This document shows positions 24,802 through 33,569 of a stretch of 64,000 nucleotides of DNA, piece by piece. Position 1 is the first letter of the stretch. The number at the start of each line of letters is the position of its first letter. The notes under the pieces are model-generated. The model had not been told where the DNA came from, searched no databases, and saw only the letters and a list, made by a program, of their open reading frames with translations. The stretch comes from Palsa-504 sp963835775 (GTDB lineage Bacteria; Actinomycetota; Actinomycetes; Streptosporangiales; Streptosporangiaceae). The position numbers and the translations under genes are program-made. Location: contig CAWIHB010000010.1 of the NCBI GenBank assembly GCA_963835775.1, positions 186,001 through 250,000 on the forward strand, in the 5' to 3' direction.

Positions 24802-25804
24802 GATCGGCTCCGACCGGGAACAGGACATCGGCCGGATCGCGCCGCACGCTGATCGCGACTTGGGTGACCAGCCCGAACCGGAGCACCAGGTGCGGGTAGG
24901 CGCCGTCGCTCAGCTCGGTCCTGATGAACTCGCGCAGCCAGGGCAGCTCGAGCGGCTGGCTGTGCAGCGCCACCGCGGCGCCGTACGTGCTGGCGGTGAG
25001 CAGGATCCGCTGCAGGGCCTGGCCGGCGTTGACCCAGTCCGCCGGGCGGTCCGCTTCCGTGGTGAGCAGCCCGGCCACCCCGGCAGCCCGGTACGACCTG
25101 GCCGAGCTGAGCGGCGGCAGGCCCCAGCCGTGCCCGCGGGCGAAATCCCGCCCCGGGAAGTACGGGTCGGTGCGCTCGGCCCGCGCCGGGTATGCGGTGG
25201 CCGGCACGCCGTCGTGGCCCCCGCTCCCGGGCGCAGGCGTCCACCGGGCGAGTTCGCGCAGGCGCTCGCCATCCAGGCGCAGCTGGTGTTCGGCGGTCTG
25301 CACGGCGGCCGCGAGAGCGGCCCGGCGCCCGTCATCGGCCACGAGGCGCAGCGCCGCCTCTTCCCGTGCCGCGCCCGCGCGCAGCGCGGCCAGCGTGCCC
25401 GCCGGCAGCGGCACCGGATCGAACGCGCCGCGATGCGTCCGCCGCGTGAGCACCTGGCTGAACAGCCGCCGTTCCAGGGCTTCAGCGGGGGCGCCCGCCG
25501 CCCAGGACACCGTGGCCACCAGGGTCGGCTGGCCCGGATCGGGCAGCACGCAGCTCTCGGGTGCATAGCCCAGGGACCTCAGGGCCAGGCGGACGTTGAA
25601 CAGCGCGGCCCCGCAGCTGATCATCATCTCCCGGCCGTCGGGGTCGGCTATCTCCAGCTGACGGTCGGCATCGGCATGCAGGCTGAGCTGCTGCCCGCCG
25701 TCCATAGTGAACCGCCACGGCTGGCTGTTGTTTACCGAGGGCGCCCAGACGGCCTGCGCCACCACGTAGCTGGCGACTTCCTCGGTGGTCATCGGCTCGC
25801 TCAT
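24779..25804 (-). CDS. Acg-like nitroreductase family protein
   Basis: The product resembles the DosR-regulon proteins Acg (Rv2032) and Rv3131: WAPSVNNSQPWRF near the start, then ISCGAALFNVRLALRSLGY and a C-terminal nitroreductase half with LHSQPLELPWLREF. These are flavin proteins that in mycobacteria bind FMN but show little classical nitroreductase activity. ATG at 25804 follows GAGG by only two bases, so the start is not firm. A related gene is at 62504. Two DevR-type boxes 22 bp apart lie 36-71 bases upstream. Confidence 0.85.
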   Translation of the reverse strand: MSEPMTTEEVASYVVAQAVWAPSVNNSQPWRFTMDGGQQLSLHADADRQLEIADPDGREMMISCGAALFNVRLALRSLGYAPESCVLPDPGQPTLVATVSWAAGAPAEALERRLFSQVLTRRTHRGAFDPVPLPAGTLAALRAGAAREEAALRLVADDGRRAALAAAVQTAEHQLRLDGERLRELARWTPAPGSGGHDGVPATAYPARAERTDPYFPGRDFARGHGWGLPPLSSARSYRAAGVAGLLTTEADRPADWVNAGQALQRILLTASTYGAAVALHSQPLELPWLREFIRTELSDGAYPHLVLRFGLVTQVAISVRRDPADVLFPVGADHVRTAGS

Positions 25805-25839
25805 TACCTCAGCACACCGCGGTGCGTGCGAGGCGGGCA

Positions 25840-25875
25840 GGTGCCAAGGTCCGTGCCGGGCGGGACCTTTGGCCA
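25840..25875. promoter_or_regulatory. tandem DevR-type boxes, 22 bp apart
   Basis: GGTGCCAAGGTCCG at 25840-25853 and GGGACCTTTGGCCA at 25862-25875 precede the nitroreductase operon. Confidence 0.7.
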
Positions 25876-25905
25876 CCGGGCCTCAGACGGCCCCGGAAAC
25901 GATCC

Positions 25906-26334
25906 TCACCGCTGAGCAAGCAGCGCGGTGGCGCGCAGGTGGCGGCCGGTCAGCATGACCGGCGAGATCCTGATGAAGTGGTCACGTGTCCCATCGGCCC
26001 AGGAGTTCAGCCCCATCGCCTGCAGGCGGGCGATGTCCGCGGTATCGGTCACCTCGCGGGACGGGCCGATGGCGGTCACGCTCCAGCCGACCTGGTGGGC
26101 GGCATCGAGGCAGTCGGCTTCGAACGCGACCACGGTGCCGTGCGCGGCGGCGGCGAGCCCGCCGCCGCGGACGGTCCTGATCACGATGTCGCCCTGGTCG
26201 AGGGCGAAGCTGACGAGTTCCACCGCGGGCAGGGCGCGCCGGGAGTAGATGATCCGGCCCACGGGCACGGATGCCATCAGCGTGAGGCATTCGTCCCTGG
26301 ACAGTTGCTGAAGTGCCGAGCCGTCGGAGTACAT
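25906..26334 (-). CDS. pyridoxamine oxidase-like flavin-binding protein
   Basis: A 142-residue split-barrel domain (VGRIIYSRRALPAVELVSF, GWSVTAIGPS, HFIRISP). It has its own DevR-type box 38 bases upstream and is followed, after 101 bases, by the nitroreductase operon on the same strand. Confidence 0.85.
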   Translation of the reverse strand: MYSDGSALQQLSRDECLTLMASVPVGRIIYSRRALPAVELVSFALDQGDIVIRTVRGGGLAAAAHGTVVAFEADCLDAAHQVGWSVTAIGPSREVTDTADIARLQAMGLNSWADGTRDHFIRISPVMLTGRHLRATALLAQR

Positions 26335-26371
26335 GCCATCGAGGATGCCCGGCCGGCCACCGAAGCCCTTA

Positions 26372-26385
26372 GGGAAGAAGGTCCC
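26372..26385. promoter_or_regulatory. DevR-type box overlapping the devR stop codon
   Basis: GGGAAGAAGGTCCC sits 38 bases upstream of the flavin protein gene at 26334. Its last base is the first of the devR stop triplet at 26385-26387. Confidence 0.6.
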
Positions 26386-27116
26386 TAGTCGCCGGGACCG
26401 TAGTGAGGATCGCGGTGCGGATCGTGGCCGTCCTCATGGTCGCCGAACACCCGGACCGCGTACGCCGCAGCCTGGGTCCTGCGCTCCATGCCCAGCTTGG
26501 CGAACAGTGCGGACACGTAGTTCTTCACCGTCTTCTCGGCCAGGAACATCCGGTCGCCGATCTGCCGGTTGGTCAGCCCCTCGCCGATCAGCTCGAGGAT
26601 CTTGCGTTCCTGGGCGGACAGGCCGGCCAGCGGGTCGGGCCGGGCCGACTGGTCCCGCAGCCGGGCCATCAGCTGGCTGGCCGCGCGCGGATCCAGCATC
26701 GACTGGCCCGAGGCCACGGTGCGGACCGCGCCCACCAGATCGGTGCCGCGGATCTGCTTGAGCACGTAGCCCGCGGCCCCGGCCATGATCGCGTCGAACA
26801 GGGCCTCGTCGTCCCCGAACGAGGTCAGCATCAGGCAGGCCACCTCGGGCATGCGGGAGCGGATCTCCCGGCATACGGAGACCCCGTCGCCGTCGGGCAG
26901 CCGGACGTCGAGCACGGCTACGTCGGGCTTCAGCGCGGGAATGCGGGCCAGCGCCGAGGACGCGGTGCCGGCCTCGCCGACCACCTGGATGTCCGGCTCG
27001 GCCTCGAGCAGGTCACGGACACCCCGCCGGACCACCTCGTGGTCATCGAGCAGAAACACCGCGATCGGCTTCGCGGCCTCGCCGCCAGTCCCTGAACCGC
27101 CCACCGGACCTGTCAC
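26385..27116 (-). CDS. devR: DevR/DosR-like NarL-family response regulator
   Basis: The receiver domain (about residues 17-135) has the acidic pair in LLDDHEVVRRG, phospho-acceptor Asp70 in AVLDVRLPDGDG and Thr98/Lys120 switch residues. The LuxR-type HTH (about 163-225) contains GLTNRQIGDRMFLAEKTVKNYVS, nearly identical to M. tuberculosis DosR; the base-contacting residues correspond to Lys195, Lys198 and Asn199 here. It should therefore bind the same GGGAC palindrome found throughout the window. The GTG start is preceded by AGGAG at seven bases. A near-perfect box 85 bases upstream suggests autoregulation. Confidence 0.95.
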   Translation of the reverse strand: MTGPVGGSGTGGEAAKPIAVFLLDDHEVVRRGVRDLLEAEPDIQVVGEAGTASSALARIPALKPDVAVLDVRLPDGDGVSVCREIRSRMPEVACLMLTSFGDDEALFDAIMAGAAGYVLKQIRGTDLVGAVRTVASGQSMLDPRAASQLMARLRDQSARPDPLAGLSAQERKILELIGEGLTNRQIGDRMFLAEKTVKNYVSALFAKLGMERRTQAAAYAVRVFGDHEDGHDPHRDPHYGPGD

Positions 27117-27200
27117 CGTTAACTCCTGGCCTTCGCGTCAATGGCCCCGGGCAGGGCCGTGTGTCACGTTAACTGTAGGCAGTATGTCCAGGCGGAGTTA

Positions 27201-27214
27201 AGGACCAAGGTCCC
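27201..27214. promoter_or_regulatory. DevR-type box between devR and a USP gene
   Basis: AGGACCAAGGTCCC is one of the best sites in the window, 85 bases before devR and 96 bases before the USP gene. A weak second copy (AGCCCGGACGGCCC) lies exactly 22 bp on at 27223-27236. Confidence 0.75.
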
Positions 27215-27309
27215 TGCCGCCGAGCCCGGACGGCCCTTATAGGGCAGATCCGACCTGCCTAGCCTCGACATTAGAGGTTTTCCAGGCGCTGGACCAAAGG
27301 AGATGTGAG

Positions 27310-27750
27310 ATGTCGGGAATTGTCGTCGGCGTTGACGGTTCCGGTCATTCGCAGCGCGCCCTGGAATGGGCCATGCGGGAAGCCGCGATCCGGCACACGT
27401 CGCTGACCGTGCTCACCGTCTACGAGGCCATAGCGGGCTACTGGGGCGGCATGGCGAACCACCCGGACGACCCGGCCCTGATCGAGCAGGCCTGCGCCGC
27501 CGCCCAGGCGGAATCGGACAAGGCGCTTGAAGTCCTGCGCGGGCCGCGGCCGGAGTCGGTCACGGTCAAGGCCGTGCACGGCTACCCGGTCGAGGAGCTC
27601 ATCAAGGCGGGCCAAGACGCCGACATGATCGTCCTGGGCTCACGGGGCGCCGGCGGCTTCACCCGGCTGCTCATGGGCTCGACCGCGGGCCAGGTCGCGC
27701 AGCACGCGCTCTGCCCGGTGCTCATCGTCCCGCCGGAGGACCGCGCCTGA
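27310..27750 (+). CDS. single-domain universal stress protein
   Basis: A 146-residue USP with an intact ATP loop (GSRGAGGF then GS). AAAGGAGATGTGAG precedes the ATG. It is divergent from devR and shares its box; this places it under direct DevR control with high likelihood. It ends only four bases from the convergent acuC gene. Confidence 0.93.
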   Translation: MSGIVVGVDGSGHSQRALEWAMREAAIRHTSLTVLTVYEAIAGYWGGMANHPDDPALIEQACAAAQAESDKALEVLRGPRPESVTVKAVHGYPVEELIKAGQDADMIVLGSRGAGGFTRLLMGSTAGQVAQHALCPVLIVPPEDRA

Positions 27751-27754
27751 CTGC

Positions 27755-28969
27755 TTAGGGCATCAGCCCGTGCAGCGGGAAGACCGCCTTCCTGGTGGCC
27801 GTGATGGCCTGGTCGACCGGATCGGCTGGGTCGTGGCCGGCCTCGTAGTCGGTGAACGTTCCGGCGGCGCCCTCGGTCAACCTCTCCGGGGCGGTCTGGC
27901 TGGTCACCAGCGACACGTACTCCCGCCACAGGCCCGGGGTCGCGGCGGCCGGGTCGAGCGGCTGGCCCGCCGCCTCGAACAGCAGGTGGGTCCAGGTCCT
28001 CGGCACGACATGCACATGCTCGTACCCGCCGCCCCCGGTCAGCAGCCAGCGGCCGCCCGCGTAGGAGTGGGCCAGGGCGTGGATCGCGGCATGCGCGGCG
28101 CGCTGCCCGTCGATGGTCAGTTCCAGGTTGGCCAGCGGGTCGTCCCGGTGGGAGTCGCAGCCGTGCTGGCTGACCAGTATCTGCGGGCGGAACTCGCGCA
28201 GCAGCGGCGGCACCACGGCGTGGAAGGCGCGCAGCCAGCCCGCGTCGCCCGTGCCGGCCGGCAGCGCGACGTTGACCGCCGACCCCTCCGCGTGTGGCCC
28301 GCCGACATCACCGGGCCGCCCGGTGCCGGGGAACAGGGTGTCCGGGTGCTCGTGCAGGCCGATGGTCAGCACCCGCGGATCGTCCCAGAACGCCTTCTCG
28401 ACACCGTCGCCGTGATGGGCGTCGATGTCGACGTAGGCGATCCGCTCGGCCCCCTGGCTCAGCAGCGAGGCGATCGCGATTGCTACGTCGTTGTAGACGC
28501 AGAACCCGCTGGCGTTCCTGGCCATCGCGTGGTGCAGGCCGCCCGCCGGGCTGGCCCCGTGCTGCGCCGCCGAGGTCCAGACGGCCCGGGCCGCGGCCAG
28601 CGTGGCGCCGACCACCATGGCCGCCGCATGGTGCATGCCGGGGAATATCGGGTTGTCCTCGATGCCGAGCCCGTGCATCATCAGCACGCGCTCGGTCACG
28701 TCCCGCTTGGCGGGCGCGATCTGGGCCAGCAGGTCCGGGCTGCCCGCCAGCCGGACCATCGAGATGTAGCTTTCGTCGTGGATGAGCTCGAGCTCGGCGT
28801 CGGTGGCCACGGCCGGGACCTCGACGGACACGCCGTCCAGGCGTTCCAGGCCGAAGGCCCGGGCCAGCTCCATGGTCAGCTTCAGCCGGATGGGTGCCAT
28901 CGGGTGCCCGGGCCCGAAGTCGTACTCGCCCAGCCGCTCGTCCCAGGCTACGTACAGACTGCAGGTCAT
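27755..28969 (-). CDS. acuC: AcuC-like protein deacetylase (class I histone deacetylase fold)
   Basis: The 404-residue protein has the zinc deacetylase motifs: GGLHHAMARNASGFCVYND, YVDIDAHHGDGV and LTGGGGY. Bacterial AcuC removes acetyl groups from lysines, notably on acetyl-CoA synthetase, the reverse of Pat. ATG at 28969 is chosen because GAGGG lies six bases before it and family proteins start there (CSLYVAWDERLGEYDFGPGHP). Two DevR-type boxes about 66-100 bases upstream tie it to the same regulon as the Pat-type gene. Confidence 0.92.
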   Translation of the reverse strand: MTCSLYVAWDERLGEYDFGPGHPMAPIRLKLTMELARAFGLERLDGVSVEVPAVATDAELELIHDESYISMVRLAGSPDLLAQIAPAKRDVTERVLMMHGLGIEDNPIFPGMHHAAAMVVGATLAAARAVWTSAAQHGASPAGGLHHAMARNASGFCVYNDVAIAIASLLSQGAERIAYVDIDAHHGDGVEKAFWDDPRVLTIGLHEHPDTLFPGTGRPGDVGGPHAEGSAVNVALPAGTGDAGWLRAFHAVVPPLLREFRPQILVSQHGCDSHRDDPLANLELTIDGQRAAHAAIHALAHSYAGGRWLLTGGGGYEHVHVVPRTWTHLLFEAAGQPLDPAAATPGLWREYVSLVTSQTAPERLTEGAAGTFTDYEAGHDPADPVDQAITATRKAVFPLHGLMP

Positions 28970-29034
28970 GACGCCCTCACAGTGGACCGATCGGATGTAC
29001 TTTCGATCGTGAGCCACGGCCGGCCGGGCCGCTA

Positions 29035-29069
29035 GGGACCTTCGGCACTGGCCGGCGGCCATCGGTCCC
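29035..29069. promoter_or_regulatory. tandem DevR-type boxes, 21 bp apart
   Basis: GGGACCTTCGGCAC at 29035-29048 and CGGCCATCGGTCCC at 29056-29069 precede acuC. The second abuts the end of the cydDC fusion. Confidence 0.55.
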
Positions 29070-30959
29070 TCAGCTGGCCCATTCCCGATTGGCCTGCCAT
29101 AGCCGCTGGTAAATCCCGTCAGCCCTGATCAGCTGGTGGTGAGTCCCCCGCTCGACCACCTGGCCGTGGTCGAGCACCACGACCTCGTCCACCTGATCCA
29201 GGCCCTCGAGGTCGTGGGTGATCAGCAGCGTGCTCCGGCCGGCCGTGGCGGCCAGCAGGTCGGCGGTCAGCGCGCGGCGGTTCTCCGGGTCCAGGTGCGC
29301 GGTGGGCTCGTCCAGGATGAGCAGGGACGGGTTGGCCAGCAGCGCGCGGGCCAGGGCCAGCCGCTGCCGCTGGCCGCCGGACAGCGCGGCGCCGTGCGCG
29401 CCGACCTGGGTGTCCCAGCCGGAGGGCAGCGAGGTGATCCAGTCGAGCAGCCGGGCCCGGCCCGCGGCCTGCGCCAGCTCCTCGTCGCTGGCTGACGGTC
29501 GGGCCAGCCGCAGGTTGTCCCGGATGGTGGTGTCGAAGATGTGCGCGTCGGCGGAGCAGCCGCCGATCATCGTGCGCACGTCGTCCGGGTCGTATCCGGT
29601 CAGGTCCCGGCCGTTCAGCAGGGCGGTGCCCGAGGTGAGGTCGATGAAGCGGAACAGCACCGCGGCGACCGTCGACTTGCCCGCGCCGGCCGGGCCGACC
29701 AGGGCGATCCGGCGGCCCGGCCGCAGGTCAAGATCAATATCCCGAACGGCCGGGGTGGCTTGCCCCGGGTAACGGACGGTGCCACCGCGGATGGAGATTT
29801 CCACGGGCCGGCCAGGCGGCGGGAAGGGACGGTCCGGGACGCGGACGGGGTCGGGCGTGTCGAGCACGTCGGTGATCCGGTCGGCCGCGGCCCGGGCCGC
29901 CCCGAGCTGGAGCGCGGCTGCGGGCAGGGCGGTGACCGCCTCGAAGGCGGCCAGCGCGGTCAGCGTGATCACGGCCAGCGGAACCCGGCCCAGGTTCCCT
30001 GACCCGGTGGCGGCCACGCCGAGCAGCATGACGCCCCACAGGGTCAGGCCGGATACGGCCGCGGTCAGGCCGGTGCCCAGGCCGGACGCGGACGCGGAGC
30101 GGCGGGCCAGCCGGGTCAGCTCGGCGTCGGCGGTACGGGCCCGGTCCAGCGCGGCCTCGACCGCGCCGAACGCGTGCAGTTCGGCCGCGCCGTTCAGCAG
30201 GTCGGTGACGGCACCGCCGAGCTCGCCGCGGGCCGGCGCGGCCCGGCGGGCGGCCTGGTGCGCCGAGGCGGCGGCGGCCAGCGGCACCAGGATCCCGGCG
30301 GCCAGCAGCCCGGCCGCGAGCACCCCGGCCGCCGGGGCCAGGATCAGCAGCACCGCCGTGGTCGCGCCGGCCCCGACCAGCGCCGCGGTCAGCGGCGGCG
30401 CGATGCCCCGGATGAACAGGTCCTGGGTGGCGTCGACGTCGCTGATCAGCCGGGTGAGCATGTCGCCGGACCGGAACGCGGCCAGGCCAAGGGGTCCAGC
30501 CGGGGCCAGCCGCAGGCCGCGCTCGCCGACCTGCGTGGCGTAGCCCTGCGGCAGGTCCGCGATGAACTCCTCCGCGCCCGCGGCCCGGGCGGCTGCCGCG
30601 ATGGCGTCCGGGTCGGCCGACGGCTGGCCCAGCGCGATGTTCTCGGCCACGGACGCGGCGAACAGATGGGGGTCCTGCGGGACCCAGGCCACCTGGCGGC
30701 GCCACTCCTGCACCGGGATCGACCTCAGGTCGGTGTCGCCGACCTCGATCCGCCCGCTGGCCGGCTCGGCGAAGCGGAGCAAGAGCGCGAGCAGCGAGCT
30801 CTTGCCGGCCCCGCTCGGCCCGGCGAGCGTGATGTGGTCTCCGGGACGGATGGTCATGCTCACGCCGTCCAGGGCGGGGCACCCGCGTCCGGGGTAGCGC
30901 AGAGTCAGGCCGTTCAGCCTGATGATGTCGTAACGGGCAGAAGCGGAGCGGCCGGTCAC
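29070..30959 (-). pseudogene. cydDC: cydD-cydC fusion: end of CydD joined to most of CydC
   Basis: Residues 1-152 are the start of the CydD nucleotide-binding domain (Walker A GPSGAGKSS, Q loop VPQDP, then GERGLRLA). The signature motif, Walker B and H loop that should follow are missing. From about residue 156 (30490-30505) the sequence is the CydC membrane domain, entering at its third helix (SGDMLTRLISDVDATQDLF), followed by a complete CydC ATPase (GPAGAGKST, LSGGQRQRLALARAL, LLILDEPTAHLD). About 0.8 kb is missing relative to a normal cydD-cydC pair. The join is in frame, but the product lacks one working ATPase half. CydDC exports thiols and is needed for cytochrome bd assembly. Confidence 0.75.
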
Positions 30960-31540
30960 CGGGGCCGGGGGGCGGTCCCGAACCGGCGAAGCCTCGGGGG
31001 GGCGCGGGGGGGTCGTTCCTTCCCCGGGGGGGTGGCCGCTATGACCACGCCGGAGAGCCAGTCCGCCAGCGTGACCCGGATCAGCACGGCGAACGGCACG
31101 ATGCAGGCCAGCACGAGCTGGGGCAGGTAACGGGCGAAGTAGGCGTCCAGGCCGTCCAGGCCCCGGGTGGCCAGCGTGGTGACCTCGCCGGCCCGGCGCC
31201 GTCCCTTCGATTCGGCCAGCCAGGACGGGCCCAGCCGCAGCGCGTGATCGGTCAGCAGGCGGCGCAGCTGGGACTTGACCGCGGCAGCGGCCCGCAGCGC
31301 GGCGACCTCGCCGCCGTAGCTGGCCGCGGCCCGCGCCACCAGGACAGCCGCGAGCAGGCCGAGCGTGCCGCCCAGCACCGCTACCCCGGTCCCGGTGGCC
31401 GCGGCGGCCAGGACGTGGGCCAGCAGGCTGGCCTGGAGCAGGATCAGGCCGGTGGCGGCCAGGCCCAGGGCGACGGTGACCGCCAGGTAGCCGCGGGCCG
31501 CGGCCGAGTAGCGCAGCAGCCTCGCGTCGAGCGGCTTCAC
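30956..31540 (-). pseudogene. cydD: N-terminal part of CydD membrane domain, truncated
   Basis: About 169 residues match the first four helices of CydD (LLRYSAAARGYLA, then SKGRRRAGEVTTLATRGLDGLDAYFARYLPQLVLA, ADWLSGVVIA). At about 31034 family similarity stops and a Pro/Arg-rich tail follows over a stretch with several runs of six or seven G. The next recognisable CydD sequence begins at about 30930, in a different frame, so about 160 residues are lost. The low-complexity G runs also raise the possibility of poor base calling here. Confidence 0.7.
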
Positions 31541-32402
31541 GACCGCCCGCCGACGGGTTCAGCCGATTCCGAGCCGGCCGCCGGGGGTACCGCCTGGACG
31601 ATGTCGGAGCTGGTCAGCCGCTTCCGGAAGACCCAGTAGGTCCAGCCCTGGTAGCCCAGGACGATCGGGGTGAAGATCAGCGCGACCCAGCTCATCACGA
31701 CCAGCGTGTAGTGCGCCGAGGAGGCGTTGTTCACCGTCAGGCTGTAAGCGGCCGCGGTGCTCGAGGGCAGCACGTTCGGCCACAGGTCGCCGAACAGGGT
31801 GGCCACGGCGAGCACCAGGGTGACGGCGGTGCCGACGAAGGCCCAGCCTTCCCGGCCGCGCAGCGCGGCGGCGGCGGCGCCGATCAGCGTGACGGCGGTG
31901 GCAGGCTTGCCGTGGCTGAACTGGGTCACCGCGAGGAAGATCGCGGCCAGCGGCACAGCGGCCACGGCGGCCCCGACCGCTGCCCGCCGGGCCCGCTGGA
32001 GGAGCTCGCCGGCGGTGCGCAGCCCGAGGAAGATCGCGCCGTGCAGGGTGAACAGGCTGAGCGTGACCAGCCCGCCGAGCAGCCCGTACCAGTTGAGCAG
32101 GGTCAGCAGGTTGCCGGTGTAGACGTGCGCGGCGTTCAGCGGCACCCCGCGCACGATGTTGGCGAACGCCACGCCCCACAGCAGGGCGGGCAGCGCAGAC
32201 CCGGCGAAGATGGCCCGGTCCCAGTTGCCCCGCCAGCGGGGGCTGTCCACCTTGCTGCGGAACTCGAAGCAGACACCGCGCACGATCAGGGCGGCCAGGA
32301 TGATAAGCAGCGGGAGGTAGAAGCCGCTGAACAAGGTGGCGTACCACTGCGGGAAAGCGGCGAACGTGGCACCCCCCGCGGTCAGCAGCCAGACCTCGTT
32401 GG
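31537..32402 (-). pseudogene. cydB: cydB lacking its N-terminus, joined to cydA start
   Basis: The frame encodes CydB from NEVWLLTAGGATFAAFPQWYATLFSGFYLPL to the normal C-terminus (about 287 residues, eight membrane segments). The first 50-60 residues of CydB, with its start codon, are missing. Upstream of 32402 the DNA is cydA sequence in another frame. Cytochrome bd subunit II needs the missing first helix, so this cannot be a normal subunit. Confidence 0.75.
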
Positions 32403-32699
32403 CGCCTCCATGGCCAGCGGCGCCCCGAAGACGTTGCCCACGAACTCCGAATAGGCCGACCAGTTCATGCCGAACTGGAATTCCTGCACGATCCCGGTGA
32501 CCACGCCGACCGCGAAGTTGATCAGGAAGATCCGCCCGAAGAACTTGGTCATCCGCAGGTAGGCCGGGTCCTTCTTGACCAGCCAGGCGGTCTGCATGCA
32601 GGCCACCGCCAGCGCCAGGCCGATCGTCAGCGGGACGAAGATGAAGTGGTACACGGTGGTGATCCCGAACTGCCATCGGGACAGATCAAGCACGCTCAT
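32403..32699 (-). pseudogene. cydA: 5' end of cytochrome bd oxidase subunit I gene
   Basis: The first 99 residues of CydA are present (DLSRWQFGITTVYHFIFVPLTIG, heme b595 ligand His18 region, then FGAPLAMEA). The remaining 350-400 residues, including the heme b558 ligands and the quinol loop, are missing. The break at 32403 leads out of frame into cydB and stops at 32382. With the lost cydB start, about 1.2 kb is missing. An excellent DevR-type box lies 113 bases upstream of the start. Confidence 0.78.
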
Positions 32700-32811
32700 C
32701 GGCCTTCCCTACCGGTCGGTGTCACTGGCGTAAGTCCGCGCACGTGGGCGGTGCTGTCTAGCTCACCAGCGAGCCCCGTCTGCGCCCCAAGGCCAGGTGA
32801 CCGTTAGTTAC

Positions 32812-32825
32812 AGGACCTAAGTCCC
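32812..32825. promoter_or_regulatory. DevR-type box upstream of the cyd operon
   Basis: AGGACCTAAGTCCC is near perfect, 113 bases before cydA. A weaker copy (AGGCCAGGTGACCG) lies exactly 22 bp closer, at 32790-32803. The rest of 32700-32993 holds no gene that I can support. Confidence 0.7.
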
Positions 32826-32993
32826 GGCCGTGCCGCGGCCGTTCGCCGGGACGTTCTGTTCTGGACTTGAGCCAGGTCAGCCGCCTACTGCTGGCGGCAT
32901 GGCAGAGAAAACAGGGCTCCGGCCGCACCGTCACTCGTCACGCTGCGTGTCGAGCCGTCCAGTAATCCCGCTTATCCTGCGCCAGCCGCAGGC

Positions 32994-33569
32994 TTAGCGC
33001 AGGTACTGCTCGATGGCGGGGGCCGCCAGGGCGACGACCTCATCTGGAGTAGCGCGGGCCAGCGGCTCGACCCGCAGGACGTGGCGCAGCACCGCGATGC
33101 CGATCAGGTGGGCCACGACCAGCGACGCCCGCAGCGGCGCGTCCTGGTGGCCGGTGAGCCGGGCGATGACCGGCAGCAGTTCGGCGGTCAGGAACTCGCG
33201 CAGCATGGCCGCGGCCTTGTCGTTGGAGACCGCCGAGCGGACCAGCGCGAGGATGGCGTTGCGGCTCTGGTCGCCGTCGACCAGCTGCAGGTAGGTACGG
33301 ACGATAGCCTGGACGGCGTCCTGCAGCGGCAGCGTGGCCAGGCTCCCGAACCGCGCGGGCAGCCCGCTGGGCAGGCCGGCGGCGGCGGCGAAGAGCTCGT
33401 CTTTGGTGCCGAAGTAGTGGATGACCAGGGCCGGGTCCACCCGCGCCTCGGCGGCGATGCTCCGCAGCGAGGTGGCGTCATAGCCGCGGGTGGCGAACTT
33501 GCGCCGGGCCACGACCAGGATCCCGTCCCGGGTGTCCGGGGTGCCCGGGCGCCGGCCGGTCCGGCTCAT
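32994..33569 (-). CDS. TetR-family transcriptional repressor
   Basis: The 191-residue protein has the TetR N-terminal HTH (ILVVARRKFATRGYDATSLRSIAAEARVDPALVIHYFGTKDELF, residues about 15-60) and a C-terminal all-helical ligand domain. Its start overlaps the stop of the upstream ABC ATPase gene by four bases. As last gene of an ABC-2 exporter operon it probably senses the exported compound and represses the operon. The layout recalls CecR with YbhFSR. Confidence 0.88.
   Translation of the reverse strand: MSRTGRRPGTPDTRDGILVVARRKFATRGYDATSLRSIAAEARVDPALVIHYFGTKDELFAAAAGLPSGLPARFGSLATLPLQDAVQAIVRTYLQLVDGDQSRNAILALVRSAVSNDKAAAMLREFLTAELLPVIARLTGHQDAPLRASLVVAHLIGIAVLRHVLRVEPLARATPDEVVALAAPAIEQYLR

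Noticed and set aside
20952..24852. Very long open frames antisense to the DevS-like and GCS2 genes
   Set aside because: Both strands stay open because of GC-rich third positions; only the DevS and GCS2 frames carry conserved motifs.
27231..27243. GCCCTTATAGGGC palindrome as a DevR box
   Set aside because: The half-sites point the opposite way (GCCC...GGGC, not GGG...CCC), so it does not fit the DevR pattern; it may be a promoter feature or chance.
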